Below the pieces are notes generated by a model. That model saw only the letters and a list, made by a program, of their open reading frames with translations. It had not been told where the DNA came from and ran no database searches. From Cytobacillus oceanisediminis 2691 (GTDB lineage: Bacteria; Bacillota; Bacilli; Bacillales; Cytobacillaceae): 64,000 nt of DNA. Below, piece after piece: positions 54,445-63,308 of this stretch (position 1 is the first letter of the stretch; each line of letters begins with the position of its first letter). A program made the position numbers and the translations under genes. The stretch is taken from the NCBI RefSeq assembly GCF_000294775.2, contig NZ_CP015506.1, positions 3,819,501 through 3,883,500 on the forward strand, in the 5' to 3' direction.

Positions 54445-55407
54445 TTAAAATTTTCTTTTGCCTATAAATTTTGCAATATCCCGCAAAGCTTTCTTTGACC
54501 TGGAAGGAGGCAGCTCTTCGAGAACCCCCAAGGCTTTCTGCAGATATTTATCACTAATTTGCAGAGACTTTTCAATTGCACCGGAGTCTTTGACCAAAGC
54601 AATTATCTTCTCAATATCACTTCGTTCAGTTCCTTCGTGGACTCTGCTGATTTGATCGCAGATGATGCTGTCCTCCATTGCAAATAAAGCAGGGAGCGTA
54701 ATGTTACCCTGGTGGAGATCTCCTCCCGCCGGCTTGCCAAGTTCTTTTTCTGTACCGACAAAATCCAGGACATCGTCAATGATTTGATAGGACATTCCCA
54801 CAAAATAGCCGAATTTAAAGAGCTTTTTATGTATATCTTCCTCCACATTAGCTGCAATGCCGCCAAGCTGACAGCTCACCGCAATAAGCATGGCTGTTTT
54901 CCTTTTAATTCTCCGGAAATATGTCCTTATATTCTGATCATAGTTATACTTATCTTTAATTTGCTCAATTTCTCCTATGCAAAGTTCCACAAGGGTATGG
55001 GAGAGAATTTTGTGAGCATGCGGATTTTGTATATTGGTTATTAATTCCAAAGCGCGTGCGAAAATATAATCACCGGTATACATGGCAATCTTATTATCCC
55101 ACTTTGCTTTAATGGTAGGCTGCCCCCGGCGCAGTTCTGCATCATCAATAACATCATCATGGACAAGCGACGCCATATGGATAAGCTCCAGTGATACCGC
55201 TACGTTTTTAATTTTATCAATATCATATTCTCCGAACTTTGCAGCAAGCAAAACAAAAACTGGCCGGATTCTTTTCCCCCCGGCCTGCAGCAGATGCAGG
55301 GAAGCCTGATGCAATAGAGGAGACTCAGCTTTAATCGTCTCCTCAAGCTCGTTCTCTATAACAGTTAAATCTGAATTTAAAAATGAATACATCATTTTCA
55401 ATTTCAT
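54445..55407 (-). CDS. hepT: Heptaprenyl diphosphate synthase component II (catalytic)
   Basis: A 320-residue trans-prenyltransferase making the C35 side chain of menaquinone-7. The first Asp-rich motif is D84-D-V-I-D88 (HDDVIDDAELRRG) and the second is IIDDVLDF. GGKRIRPVF is also typical. The start at 55407 follows GGGTGA at 8 bases; a GTG four codons earlier was rejected. It works as a heterodimer with HepS (56196-57005). Confidence 0.94.
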   Translation of the reverse strand: MKLKMMYSFLNSDLTVIENELEETIKAESPLLHQASLHLLQAGGKRIRPVFVLLAAKFGEYDIDKIKNVAVSLELIHMASLVHDDVIDDAELRRGQPTIKAKWDNKIAMYTGDYIFARALELITNIQNPHAHKILSHTLVELCIGEIEQIKDKYNYDQNIRTYFRRIKRKTAMLIAVSCQLGGIAANVEEDIHKKLFKFGYFVGMSYQIIDDVLDFVGTEKELGKPAGGDLHQGNITLPALFAMEDSIICDQISRVHEGTERSDIEKIIALVKDSGAIEKSLQISDKYLQKALGVLEELPPSRSKKALRDIAKFIGKRKF

Positions 55408-55490
55408 TTGCTTACTCACCCAGCTTATCGATCCCGTCTGATCTATTCTCTATCGTTCAATGAGAAACATACAGAACAAGTTATTATTTT

Positions 55491-56192
55491 TTATTTCGTT
55501 CCAATGTGTACTGCAGCCACACCGCCGCTATAAGGCTTGAATGTGACGTTCTTAAAGCCTGCTTCTTCGAACATTCCTGCAAGTTCTTTCATCCCAGGAA
55601 AGTCTCTGGCTGATTCCTGCAGCCAGGAATATTCATTAAAACTTTTGGCAAAAAGCTTGCCAAACATAGGCATGATAAAACGGAAGTAGAAATAATAAGC
55701 CTGCTTGTATCCAAACAGAGTTGGCTGAGAAGTCTCCAGACACACTGCTATACCGCCAGGCTTTGCAACACGGTGCATTTCTTTTAATACCTGCAGATAA
55801 TCCGGAACATTGCGAAGACCGAAACCGATTGTAACATAATCGAAGGAATTGTCCGCAAAAGGAAGTTCCATTGCATTTCCATGCACAAGCTCGACTTGCT
55901 TCAGTTTCCGATCCTTAATTTTTTCCTCACCGATTTTAAGCATATTTTTACTGAAATCCAAACCTACAACTTTACCGTTTTCACCTACGGCTTCAGCAAG
56001 CGCAATGGACCAATCGGCAGTACCGCAGCAAACATCAAGAGCCTTTGAACCCTTTTGAACATTCATCTTTTTCATTGTATCTTTGCGCCATCTTAAATGC
56101 TGCTGAAAGCTGATAACTGAATTCATTTTATCGTAGTTGCCATAAATCTTTTCAAATACGCTATGAACACGTTCTTCTTTTGATTGCTGCAT
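55491..56192 (-). CDS. menG: Demethylmenaquinone methyltransferase
   Basis: A 233-residue SAM-dependent enzyme (UbiE/MenG; menH in older B. subtilis naming), the last step of menaquinone synthesis. The SAM-binding [19 protein letters not shown] and the [16 protein letters not shown] motif are present. It starts within 4 bases of the hepS stop, preceded by GAAGAAGGAT, so hepS-menG-hepT form one unit. Confidence 0.95.
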   Translation of the reverse strand: MQQSKEERVHSVFEKIYGNYDKMNSVISFQQHLRWRKDTMKKMNVQKGSKALDVCCGTADWSIALAEAVGENGKVVGLDFSKNMLKIGEEKIKDRKLKQVELVHGNAMELPFADNSFDYVTIGFGLRNVPDYLQVLKEMHRVAKPGGIAVCLETSQPTLFGYKQAYYFYFRFIMPMFGKLFAKSFNEYSWLQESARDFPGMKELAGMFEEAGFKNVTFKPYSGGVAAVHIGTK

Positions 56193-56195
56193 ATT

Positions 56196-57005
56196 TTATC
56201 CTTCTTCCACAAAAGTTTTAGCCACAGACTGACTATTATTAAAAATGCAGTGAATACGCTGCTCTAATAATTCATTTGCAAGAGGGAATTTCCTCAGGGA
56301 TTGATCAACTATATTCCTTGAAAAATCAATATATCTATCACAAATGAGAATCAGATATCTCCGCTGCTCAGCAGACATGTCTTTCACTTTTGGGAAAGTC
56401 AGCTTTTTCAGGGCTTCAAAAACGACTGAGGTTCCTTCCTTAATGAACTGCTGCTTCTCTGCAATCAATCGCTTGATGAATAAAAGATTGGATATTACCT
56501 CTTTCCAAGCTGCCTTGCTGAATGCATCAGCCAGTTTTTCAAATAGGGACGCCTCAACTTTTTTGACTGAATTCATCAGGCTGTCAACTGCATCAGGAGA
56601 CTTCTGATATAGCGAAATTTTATGCTCATTTACATCTTTAATCCCATCTGCGAAGGCCCTGATCATTTTAATATCATCAAAAGCTGCGAGAATCTTGTAA
56701 TATAAACCGCTGTAATAAACACCTGCAAGGACAGTGAGCTGTCTATGCTTAAGACCTTTGTCTTCAGATTCATCGTTCTTAACAAGTTCATGGGTATCAA
56801 GGGCGATTTGGATAAGCATTGCAGTAACTGCATATTTTTCTGCTTTTGTGTCAGGTATTTCCACATCATTCAGGAAAGAGATCAGAAGCAGAAGCTTGTC
56901 TTCATCAATAACAGGAGAATCAATATACCTGAGCAGATAAGGGTGGTTAACTTTTTTCTCAATCTGTTCTTTTATATCTGCTAATTTAATCTTCACATCA
57001 TGCAT
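56196..57005 (-). CDS. hepS: Heptaprenyl diphosphate synthase component I (non-catalytic partner)
   Basis: A 269-residue all-helical protein without Asp-rich motifs, as expected for the small subunit. Recognisable HepS features are HPYLLRYIDSP, LDTHELVKN and LTVLAGVYYSGLYYKILA. AAGGGTGATGGC precedes the ATG. The upstream 280 bases (57006-57285) hold no further gene. Confidence 0.92.
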   Translation of the reverse strand: MHDVKIKLADIKEQIEKKVNHPYLLRYIDSPVIDEDKLLLLISFLNDVEIPDTKAEKYAVTAMLIQIALDTHELVKNDESEDKGLKHRQLTVLAGVYYSGLYYKILAAFDDIKMIRAFADGIKDVNEHKISLYQKSPDAVDSLMNSVKKVEASLFEKLADAFSKAAWKEVISNLLFIKRLIAEKQQFIKEGTSVVFEALKKLTFPKVKDMSAEQRRYLILICDRYIDFSRNIVDQSLRKFPLANELLEQRIHCIFNNSQSVAKTFVEEG

Positions 57006-57285
57006 GCCATCACCCTTGTTTCCCCTTAGTTTTCTTTTTCAGCCGCGCGCTTTCTCCATGTAAATACTGCGACAAAGAGAACGGGCACAAATTGCCTTAC
57101 ACATCTTATCTATTTTAGCCAATTCATTGGTTACTATTAAAGTAAAACGGGCAAAAAAAAGCCTTTTACCCGGTATCTTGTATTCAAGAGAAATAATCAA
57201 GCAGAAACAATTATATCATAAATTACAGGAACATGTCAGGACATTCTCTTGTGAAAATATCCTATCCTTCTTTTCAAAGGGAAGG

Positions 57286-57522
57286 TTATTTCTTAGCTTC
57301 ACTTTCAAGTTCCCCATAGCTTGTCATTATTCTTGCATTCCCCCGGATCTTAATCGCGGATGTATGCTCGGTAAATTGTGCAATCATTACTTCTCCCTGA
57401 TCAAGTTTTTCTGAATGATGGAATCTTGTATCAGAGCCTCTTGTTAACCCTATGACATTAACACCGTCTTCTTTGGCTTTTATCACAATATATTCATTTG
57501 CTGGTGGACTTTTCTTTTCCAT
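57286..57522 (-). CDS. mtrB: TRAP, trp RNA-binding attenuation protein
   Basis: A 78-residue protein of the TRAP ring family (11-mer in B. subtilis), binding tryptophan and then NAG repeats in trp leader RNA. The conserved [20 protein letters not shown] and [21 protein letters not shown] are nearly as in B. subtilis; the RNA-binding Lys and Arg residues in [12 protein letters not shown] are kept. AAAGGATGGTTTAA precedes the ATG. The usual target, the trp operon, is not in its common place in this window. Confidence 0.95.
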   Translation of the reverse strand: MEKKSPPANEYIVIKAKEDGVNVIGLTRGSDTRFHHSEKLDQGEVMIAQFTEHTSAIKIRGNARIMTSYGELESEAKK

Positions 57523-57564
57523 TTAAACCATCCTTTGCTTCATATGTTCATGATAATTACTTAC

Positions 57565-57598
57565 AAAAAAAGGCTAAAAGTTTTATCTTTCAGCCTTT
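57565..57598 (-). terminator. Terminator between folE and mtrB
   Basis: AAAGGCTAAAAG and CTTTCAGCCTTT pair (one mismatch); seven Ts follow on the minus strand. It lies between the folE stop and the mtrB start. Confidence 0.82.
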
Positions 57599-57642
57599 GA
57601 CCTTTTTATAGCCTGAACTCCTTCATTACAGAGTTCTCATTA

Positions 57643-58209
57643 TTATTGTTTAATAAGCGAAAGCACTTCAGCCCGTGCTCTTGCATCCTCTGCAAACACA
57701 CCTCTTACTGCTGATGTCACCGTTTTTGAACCAGGCTTTTTAACTCCGCGCATTGTCATGCACATATGTTCCGCTTCCACAACGACCATTACACCATGGG
57801 GCTCAAGCTTTTCCAGAATGGAATTTGCCACAGTAGATGTAATGCGTTCCTGAAGCTGAGGACGCTTGGCAACCGCCTCCACTGCTCTGGCAAGTTTGCT
57901 TAAACCTGTTACTCTGCCGCCCCTTGGGATGTAAGCTACATGAGCAACACCAAAGAAAGGTACAAGATGATGTTCACACATAGAGTAGAATGGAATATCT
58001 TTAACTAAAACAAGTTCTTCATGATCTTCGCCAAATACTGTTTCAAAGTATTCTTTAGGATCCTGGTTAAGCCCCATAAAAACTTCTTCATACATTTTTG
58101 CGACTCGCTTAGGCGTATCAAGAAGTCCTTCACGATTCGGGTCTTCTCCGATAGCTTCTAATATTAAACGCACCGCATCCTCTATCTGGGCACGATTCAC
58201 TTCTGCCAT
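57643..58209 (-). CDS. folE: GTP cyclohydrolase I
   Basis: A 188-residue enzyme (mtrA in B. subtilis) for the first step of folate synthesis. The zinc and active-site motifs [16 protein letters not shown] and QERIT are present, as is the C-terminal [21 protein letters not shown] precedes the ATG. It lies upstream of mtrB as in the mtrAB operon, but a terminator now sits between them. Confidence 0.96.
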   Translation of the reverse strand: MAEVNRAQIEDAVRLILEAIGEDPNREGLLDTPKRVAKMYEEVFMGLNQDPKEYFETVFGEDHEELVLVKDIPFYSMCEHHLVPFFGVAHVAYIPRGGRVTGLSKLARAVEAVAKRPQLQERITSTVANSILEKLEPHGVMVVVEAEHMCMTMRGVKKPGSKTVTSAVRGVFAEDARARAEVLSLIKQ

Positions 58210-58359
58210 AATTATGCCTCCTATGTATTAACACTGTGGTAATAATATGTTCATATTAGCATAACCCTTTCATTCAGGCAAAACTGAAACTTCCGTGTCT
58301 TTCTCTAATTTAAATATACAGCTCTTTCCCCTGTAGCCAGGGTGATTTCAGATCGGATA

Positions 58360-58392
58360 AAAAAGAAAAAACCGCGATTATTCGCGGTTTTT
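58360..58392 (-). terminator. Terminator of hbs
   Basis: AAAAACCGCGA and TCGCGGTTTTT form a perfect 11-bp stem; TTTTTTCTTTT follows on the minus strand. Confidence 0.92.
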
Positions 58393-58427
58393 AGCTCAAG
58401 CATAAGCTTTAAGCACTTGTATGTAGA

Positions 58428-58700
58428 TTATTTAACTGCATCTTTAAGCGCTTTACCTGGTTTGAAAGCAGGAACTTTGCTTGCAGCGATTTCGATTTCT
58501 TCGCCAGTTTGCGGGTTGCGTCCTTTACGGGCTGCACGCTCGCGAACTTCAAAGTTTCCGAAACCGATTAGTTGTACCTTATCACCATTTTTCAAAGCAT
58601 CAAGGATTGTATCGAAAACAGCATCAACTGCTTTAGTCGCGTCTTTTTTAGAAAGTTCGCCAGCTTCAGCAACTGCGTTAATTAGTTCTGTTTTGTTCAT
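58428..58700 (-). CDS. hbs: DNA-binding protein HU
   Basis: A 90-residue histone-like protein: [13 protein letters not shown], the beta-arm with [12 protein letters not shown], and the [12 protein letters not shown] end. It compacts the chromosome and is normally essential in Bacillus. The start at 58700 follows GGAGGTGAAAGGC; the longer frame adds 20 unsupported codons. Strong expression is expected. Confidence 0.97.
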   Translation of the reverse strand: MNKTELINAVAEAGELSKKDATKAVDAVFDTILDALKNGDKVQLIGFGNFEVRERAARKGRNPQTGEEIEIAASKVPAFKPGKALKDAVK

Positions 58701-59137
58701 GCCTTTCACCTCCTCCCAAATATGGATAAAACCCAGTAAAATAAGATTCCTTACATACATTTGTAAACAAAATTACTGAATTCTATACGTTATGGCGTTT
58801 TTTTTGTATAACAAGCCCTATAATAAATGATAAATTGAAATTTTTCAATCCAAAAATCATTATAAACCCTTTAAATATAAGGGTTTCGGCCGCCATAACG
58901 GTAATTCTGTTAAAAGATTATCACAATCAAATGCTGTTATCAAGAATATTTCATGATTTAATGGGAATCTTTTCTTCTTTGCAACATATTTGTAATAAGT
59001 TGACCTGTTTTTATTACCCTTACGGCGCTTTTTAAAACACTATTTTAGATAATCAATTGCAAATTAAGCAGTGAATTTTTCAAACATTTCCTTTAAATTA
59101 GAATAAACGTAAAAAAAGACTCCAAAAGGAGCCTTCA
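58701..59137. other. 437-base AT-rich stretch between spoIVA and hbs
   Basis: No gene. It should hold the hbs promoters; none could be fixed. It contains a hairpin (AAACCCTT 58864-58871, AAGGGTTT 58879-58886) and a spaced 10-bp inverted pair (58788-58797 with 58891-58900), plus the spoIVA terminator. Confidence 0.7.
59111..59134 (-). terminator. Terminator of spoIVA
   Basis: On the minus strand GGCTCC-TTTT-GGAGTC followed by TTTTTTT; starts 4 bases past the stop. Confidence 0.85.
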
Positions 59138-60616
59138 TTAAAGAATAATCGCTATTAATCCGCCAGAGCCTTCGTTGATGATTCTTTCTAATGTTTCTTT
59201 CAGTTTGTATCTTGCATTTTCAGGCATTAGGGAGAGTTTGGCCTGAATTCCTTCTCTTACGATGGAGCTTAGGCTGCGTCCAAAGATGTCGGAGTTCCAA
59301 ATTGAAAGCGGATCGTCTTCAAAGTCCTGCATCAGATAGCGGACAAGTTCTTCACTTTGCTTTTCTGTTCCGATGATAGGTGAGAATTCAGATTCTACAT
59401 CCACTTTAATCATATGAATGGATGGGGCAACGGCTTTTAGCCTTACACCAAAGCGGGAACCATGGCGTGTAATTTCCGGTTCATCGAGGCTCATATCAGC
59501 CAGCGAAGGAGCAGCAATGCCGTAGCCGGTTTGCTTTACCATTCTCAATGCATCGGAAATTTGATCATACTCTGCTTTGGCATGAGCAAATTCCTGCATC
59601 AGCTCAAGCAAGTGGTCTTTTCCGCGGATTTCAACACCCACTATCTCTTTAAGTACCTCATCATAAAGATCATCTGGCGCATATAAGTCAATTTCGGCTA
59701 CTCCCTGCCCCATTTCAATACCTGCGAGGCCTGCCCGGTCAATGAATTCAAAGTCGCTGAATTGATGGACCACTCGGTCGACATCTCTTAGCCTCTTTAT
59801 ATCCTTAACCGTTTCTTTAACAGCTTCCTGATAGCTTTCACGAAGCCAGTGATCTTCATGCAGCACCATTACCCAGCTCGGAAGGTTTACATTGACCTCC
59901 AGTACCGGGAACTCATAAAGAGCTTCACGCATAACGTTTAGTACATCTGATTCCCTCATGCCCTCAACACTCATGGCCAGGACAGGGATATCGTATTTTT
60001 CAGCGAGATCATTTCTCAGGGCATCCGTATTCGGATGATGAGGCTGGACACTGTTAATGATCATGATAAATGGCTTGCCAACTTCCTTTAACTCTTCAAT
60101 AACCCTTTCTTCGGCTTCCAGGTAATTCGCACGCGGGATCTCTCCAATTGTTCCGTCAGTTGTAACCACTACTCCGATAGTCGAATGCTCCTGAATTACC
60201 TTTCTAGTTCCTATTTCAGCAGCTTCATGAAAAGGAATCGGCTCTTCATACCAAGGTGTATTGATCATTCTCGGGCCGTTTTCGTCTTCATAGCCCTTCG
60301 CCCCCGGTACTGTATATCCCACACAGTCCACAAGCCTGATATTTACATCCAGCCCTTCTGCAACATGCACTGTAGCAGCCTGGTTAGGGACAAATTTCGG
60401 TTCTGTTGTCATAATCGTCTTGCCGGCAGCACTTTGAGGAAGCTCATCCTGTGTGCGGGCACGTTCTGCTTCATTCTCCATATTTGGCAGAACAACTAGT
60501 TCCATAAACTTTTTTATAAATGTAGATTTGCCGGTGCGAACTGCGCCAACTACTCCAAAATATATATCGCCGCCAGTTCTTTCGGCAATATCTTTAAAAA
60601 TATCAACCTTTTCCAA
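59138..60616 (-). CDS. spoIVA: Stage IV sporulation protein A (spore coat basement ATPase)
   Basis: A 492-residue protein, nearly identical along its length to the remembered B. subtilis SpoIVA, including the C-terminal GGLIAIIL needed for membrane targeting by SpoVM. Walker A is GAVRTGKS (24-31). It polymerises with ATP hydrolysis around the forespore to build the coat platform. The start is a TTG at 60616, 9 bases after AGGAGGGG. A good sigma-E promoter lies 68-99 bases upstream, fitting mother-cell expression. Confidence 0.97.
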   Translation of the reverse strand: MEKVDIFKDIAERTGGDIYFGVVGAVRTGKSTFIKKFMELVVLPNMENEAERARTQDELPQSAAGKTIMTTEPKFVPNQAATVHVAEGLDVNIRLVDCVGYTVPGAKGYEDENGPRMINTPWYEEPIPFHEAAEIGTRKVIQEHSTIGVVVTTDGTIGEIPRANYLEAEERVIEELKEVGKPFIMIINSVQPHHPNTDALRNDLAEKYDIPVLAMSVEGMRESDVLNVMREALYEFPVLEVNVNLPSWVMVLHEDHWLRESYQEAVKETVKDIKRLRDVDRVVHQFSDFEFIDRAGLAGIEMGQGVAEIDLYAPDDLYDEVLKEIVGVEIRGKDHLLELMQEFAHAKAEYDQISDALRMVKQTGYGIAAPSLADMSLDEPEITRHGSRFGVRLKAVAPSIHMIKVDVESEFSPIIGTEKQSEELVRYLMQDFEDDPLSIWNSDIFGRSLSSIVREGIQAKLSLMPENARYKLKETLERIINEGSGGLIAIIL

Positions 60617-60646
60617 GTGATCCCCTCCTGAAATCTTGAGTTAATG

Positions 60647-60660
60647 GGATAATATTATCC
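60647..60660. promoter_or_regulatory. 14-bp perfect palindrome in the spoIVA leader
   Basis: GGATAATATTATCC lies between the sigma-E promoter and the ribosome-binding site of spoIVA. It could be an operator or a small leader hairpin; function unknown. Confidence 0.35.
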
Positions 60661-60683
60661 TATCTATTATGTTTGGACATTAT

Positions 60684-60715
60684 ATGTGTATGATGTTGTC
60701 CTACATTGTTATGAC
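60684..60715 (-). promoter_or_regulatory. Sigma-E promoter of spoIVA
   Basis: On the minus strand GTCATAAC (-35) and CATACACAT (-10), with 15 bases between TCATAAC and CATACA, close to the sigma-E pattern KMATATT-N14/15-CATACANT. Confidence 0.65.
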
Positions 60716-60914
60716 AGTTTTTTAAAATTTTTACCCCCTATCAGGAATGTGCATTGCACCTGCCAGCCCAGCTGGAAATCTCCAAACCAATGACAGTCTG
60801 AAATGGACAGCTTACCATTCCAAATTTCCTTTTTTATTTTCAAACTCCCCTTACTCTTTATTCCTTTACCTTTATGCTTATAGTCAATAGTTGAAGAGTG
60901 GCTATAAAAGTATA

Positions 60915-60963
60915 TAAAAAAATAACCCTTCTCCTACAATATATTTTGCAGGAGAAGGGTTAT
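60915..60963 (-). terminator. Terminator of yphF
   Basis: ATAACCCTTCTCCT and AGGAGAAGGGTTAT form a long stem; TTTTTTTATA follows on the minus strand. The stem abuts the yphF stop. Confidence 0.9.
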
Positions 60964-60965
60964 GA

Positions 60966-61679
60966 CTATTTCACCAAAAAGATTGGATCATTTGTGGCGG
61001 GATCGATTGTGTAAGGCAGGGAATAGGCAGGAACAAAATCAGAATCCTCTACAAGAAGATCTCTAATATCTTCTCCAGGTTTAGGCTTGTTTTCCTTATT
61101 CTCCAATGCCTGATATAAATCAGCCCGATAATCCACGTATACCTCTGCATTGCCGGTAACAACATACGGGAGGCTCTGGCCGCTGTATGGACTGAGGGCT
61201 TTAGGTTCTTCCTTAAACCCTAATTTTTTGAAATCCATCGTAAAGACATTTTCTGCTATCTGCTCTTTATATGGCGGGAACCCATGTGCCTTAACCCTCA
61301 GGTTAATATCCCTTATAGTTTCAGCAATTCTTAAATCAAAAATCTTCACTTTTGGATCTGTTTCTGCATCAACGATTACATATTGAAAAACTCCGCCGGA
61401 TTCAAAGGCATTCCCAGGCGGCTCTGCCATATATTCGGGGGCAATTTTCTTAAAATCAATTGGATATTTTTGATATATAGGGGTCGTCTGATCCTTGGTT
61501 TTGATCGGCAAAAGGCCTCCATTTGCTTCCCGATATTGGTCCACTGCCGACTGGACAGACTGAAGCTGATCCTTATAGGCTATCTGATTTTGTGATAATT
61601 TCTCTTCAGGATACATACAGCCCGTCAGAATCAAAGCACCGCTCAACAAGAGCAAAAATATATTAAAAGCTTTTTTCAT
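60966..61679 (-). CDS. yphF: YphF, lipoprotein
   Basis: A 237-residue secreted lipoprotein: a signal peptide with lipobox LTGC (C21 becomes the lipidated residue), then a mixed domain with no enzyme motif. It matches YphF by length and place between spoIVA and yphE. Function unknown; the neighbourhood suggests sporulation. AAAGGG precedes the ATG. Confidence 0.88.
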   Translation of the reverse strand: MKKAFNIFLLLLSGALILTGCMYPEEKLSQNQIAYKDQLQSVQSAVDQYREANGGLLPIKTKDQTTPIYQKYPIDFKKIAPEYMAEPPGNAFESGGVFQYVIVDAETDPKVKIFDLRIAETIRDINLRVKAHGFPPYKEQIAENVFTMDFKKLGFKEEPKALSPYSGQSLPYVVTGNAEVYVDYRADLYQALENKENKPKPGEDIRDLLVEDSDFVPAYSLPYTIDPATNDPIFLVK

Positions 61680-61704
61680 TTAATCAACCCTTTATGTAAA
61701 AGTG

Positions 61705-61908
61705 CTAGCTGCTTGTCGGACCGCTGAACACGACAATCACTATAATAATCCCGCTTATTATCATTAAAAAGTAGGCAACAATGGCTGTTATAATCTTAAA
61801 AACTCCAGGTTTCAGCTTGTAGCGGCTAAGATAAATTAATATTATAGATAAAAACATAAATCCCATAGAAGCAAGGGATATCCACATTTTCATTAAAGCC
61901 GGCGACAT
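61705..61908 (-). CDS. yphE: YphE, DUF2768 small membrane protein
   Basis: A 67-residue protein with two membrane segments (about 8-26 and 39-60), ending VVFSGPTSS, like B. subtilis YphE (VVFSGPTA). The start at 61908 follows AAGGGAG; three earlier codons in frame are not supported. It lies 25 bases before yphF and is probably co-transcribed with it. Confidence 0.88.
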   Translation of the reverse strand: MSPALMKMWISLASMGFMFLSIILIYLSRYKLKPGVFKIITAIVAYFLMIISGIIIVIVVFSGPTSS

Positions 61909-61992
61909 ACAAATCAACTCCCTTTTCCGAAATGTATTATAACATACTAATTGAATAAATCTAAAAACTTTTCATTACGAAAAAATTAAACA

Positions 61993-62033
61993 CAAAAAAA
62001 CTGAGGCAAAGAAGGGGCAATTCTTTACCTCAG
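61993..62033 (-). terminator. Terminator downstream of gpsA
   Basis: CTGAGGCAAAGAA (62001-62013) pairs with TTCTTTACCTCAG (62021-62033) with one mismatch; TTTTTTTGTG follows on the minus strand. It lies about 120 bases past the gpsA stop. Confidence 0.85.
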
Positions 62034-62151
62034 CCATTTGACTAAATAACCCAGCACCCTGTTCATTACACTAGTTTGCTTCGTTGCATTGTATGCAGGA
62101 ACCTGCTGTCTCGCATCATCTAATGCCTATATTTTTCAATTAATAAACATT

Positions 62152-63213
62152 TCAGTCCTTTTTATTCCCGCTTTGATCTTCCAAAACGTTCGCAAGATCT
62201 TCCATCTCATGTGTTTTTCCTCTTGCCATCAGAAGATCAACAGCATCCTTCGCAATTACATTATTAAAAAGAACATCATACAGGACAGTAGTAATCGGCA
62301 TTTTTACATCATATTTTTGAGCCAGCTGATGTGCTGCCTTTGTTGTCCTGACTCCCTCTACGACCATCCCCATATTATCAAGGACTTCCTGCAGATTATG
62401 GCCCTTTCCAAGAAGGTTGCCTGCTCGCCAATTGCGTGAATGGACAGAAGTGCATGTAACGATCAAATCACCGATTCCCGCTAAACCGGAGAAAGTAAGC
62501 GGGCTTGCCCCCATCTTCATACCGAGACGGGCAATTTCAGCAAGGCCTCTGGTTATCAGGGCTGCCTTTGCATTGTCTCCATAGCCTAAGCCATCTGTAA
62601 TTCCAGCTGCAAGCGCAATAATATTTTTCAAAGCCCCGCCAATTTCCACTCCAATGATATCCGGGTTTGTATATACTCTGAAATTGTTATTGATAAACAA
62701 ATCCTGGATTTTTTCGGCAGCAACCATATTTTTTGATGATACCGTAACAGTAGTTGGATGCCGCAGACTAACTTCTTCTGCATGGCTTGGGCCAGAGAGT
62801 ACCACTACACTATCCAGAAGATTTCCAGGCATTTCTTCTTCAATCATTTCAGAAATCCGGAGAAGTGAATCAGGTTCAATGCCTTTACTTACGTGTACAA
62901 TGGTTAGAGGCTCTTTTCTACTTCCCTTGATCTTGCCGACTACTTCACGAATTGCCTTTGTCGGTACTGCCAAAATCAAAGTGTCTGTTCCGGTTAAAGC
63001 CTCTTCAAGCGAGGTGTATCCCCTTATTTCTGCAGGCAGATGTATCCCTGATAAATATTTTTGATTAGTATGGTGCTTATTAATTTCTTCTATCTGATCA
63101 GGATTATGGCCCCACAGTCTGACGTCATGCCCATTATCCGCAAGCACCATCGCCAGGGCAGTACCCCAGCTGCCAGCACCTGCTACAGCTACACTTTCTT
63201 TTTTCCGCTCCAT
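62152..63213 (-). CDS. gpsA: Glycerol-3-phosphate dehydrogenase (NAD(P)+)
   Basis: A 353-residue enzyme that makes glycerol-3-phosphate for phospholipids. The NAD-binding [10 protein letters not shown] is at residues about 12-21, and the catalytic Lys is in [17 protein letters not shown]. The start at 63213 was chosen because AAAGG lies 10 bases before it; the frame opens 12 codons earlier without a conserved sequence. Position beside der and yphE is the usual one. Confidence 0.95.
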   Translation of the reverse strand: MERKKESVAVAGAGSWGTALAMVLADNGHDVRLWGHNPDQIEEINKHHTNQKYLSGIHLPAEIRGYTSLEEALTGTDTLILAVPTKAIREVVGKIKGSRKEPLTIVHVSKGIEPDSLLRISEMIEEEMPGNLLDSVVVLSGPSHAEEVSLRHPTTVTVSSKNMVAAEKIQDLFINNNFRVYTNPDIIGVEIGGALKNIIALAAGITDGLGYGDNAKAALITRGLAEIARLGMKMGASPLTFSGLAGIGDLIVTCTSVHSRNWRAGNLLGKGHNLQEVLDNMGMVVEGVRTTKAAHQLAQKYDVKMPITTVLYDVLFNNVIAKDAVDLLMARGKTHEMEDLANVLEDQSGNKKD

Positions 63214-63308
63214 TTGATCACTGCCTTTCAATGTATTTGGATGCATCAAAAATTCATCCGATTCTGCCTGCCAGACAACATTAAAGCTTTCCGGCTGGCA
63301 TCATCGCA

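Larger units (their letters stand above)
60617..60965. other. 349-base stretch upstream of spoIVA
   Basis: Contains the spoIVA leader and sigma-E promoter on one side and the yphF terminator on the other. Nothing else is recognised between about 60,720 and 60,914. Confidence 0.7.

Noticed and set aside
62034..62151. A 32-codon minus-strand open stretch ending VMNRVLGYLVKWLR just before the gpsA terminator
   Set aside because: It looks protein-like but has a stop just upstream and no usable start codon before GTT; it may be a gene remnant, but the evidence is too thin to call.
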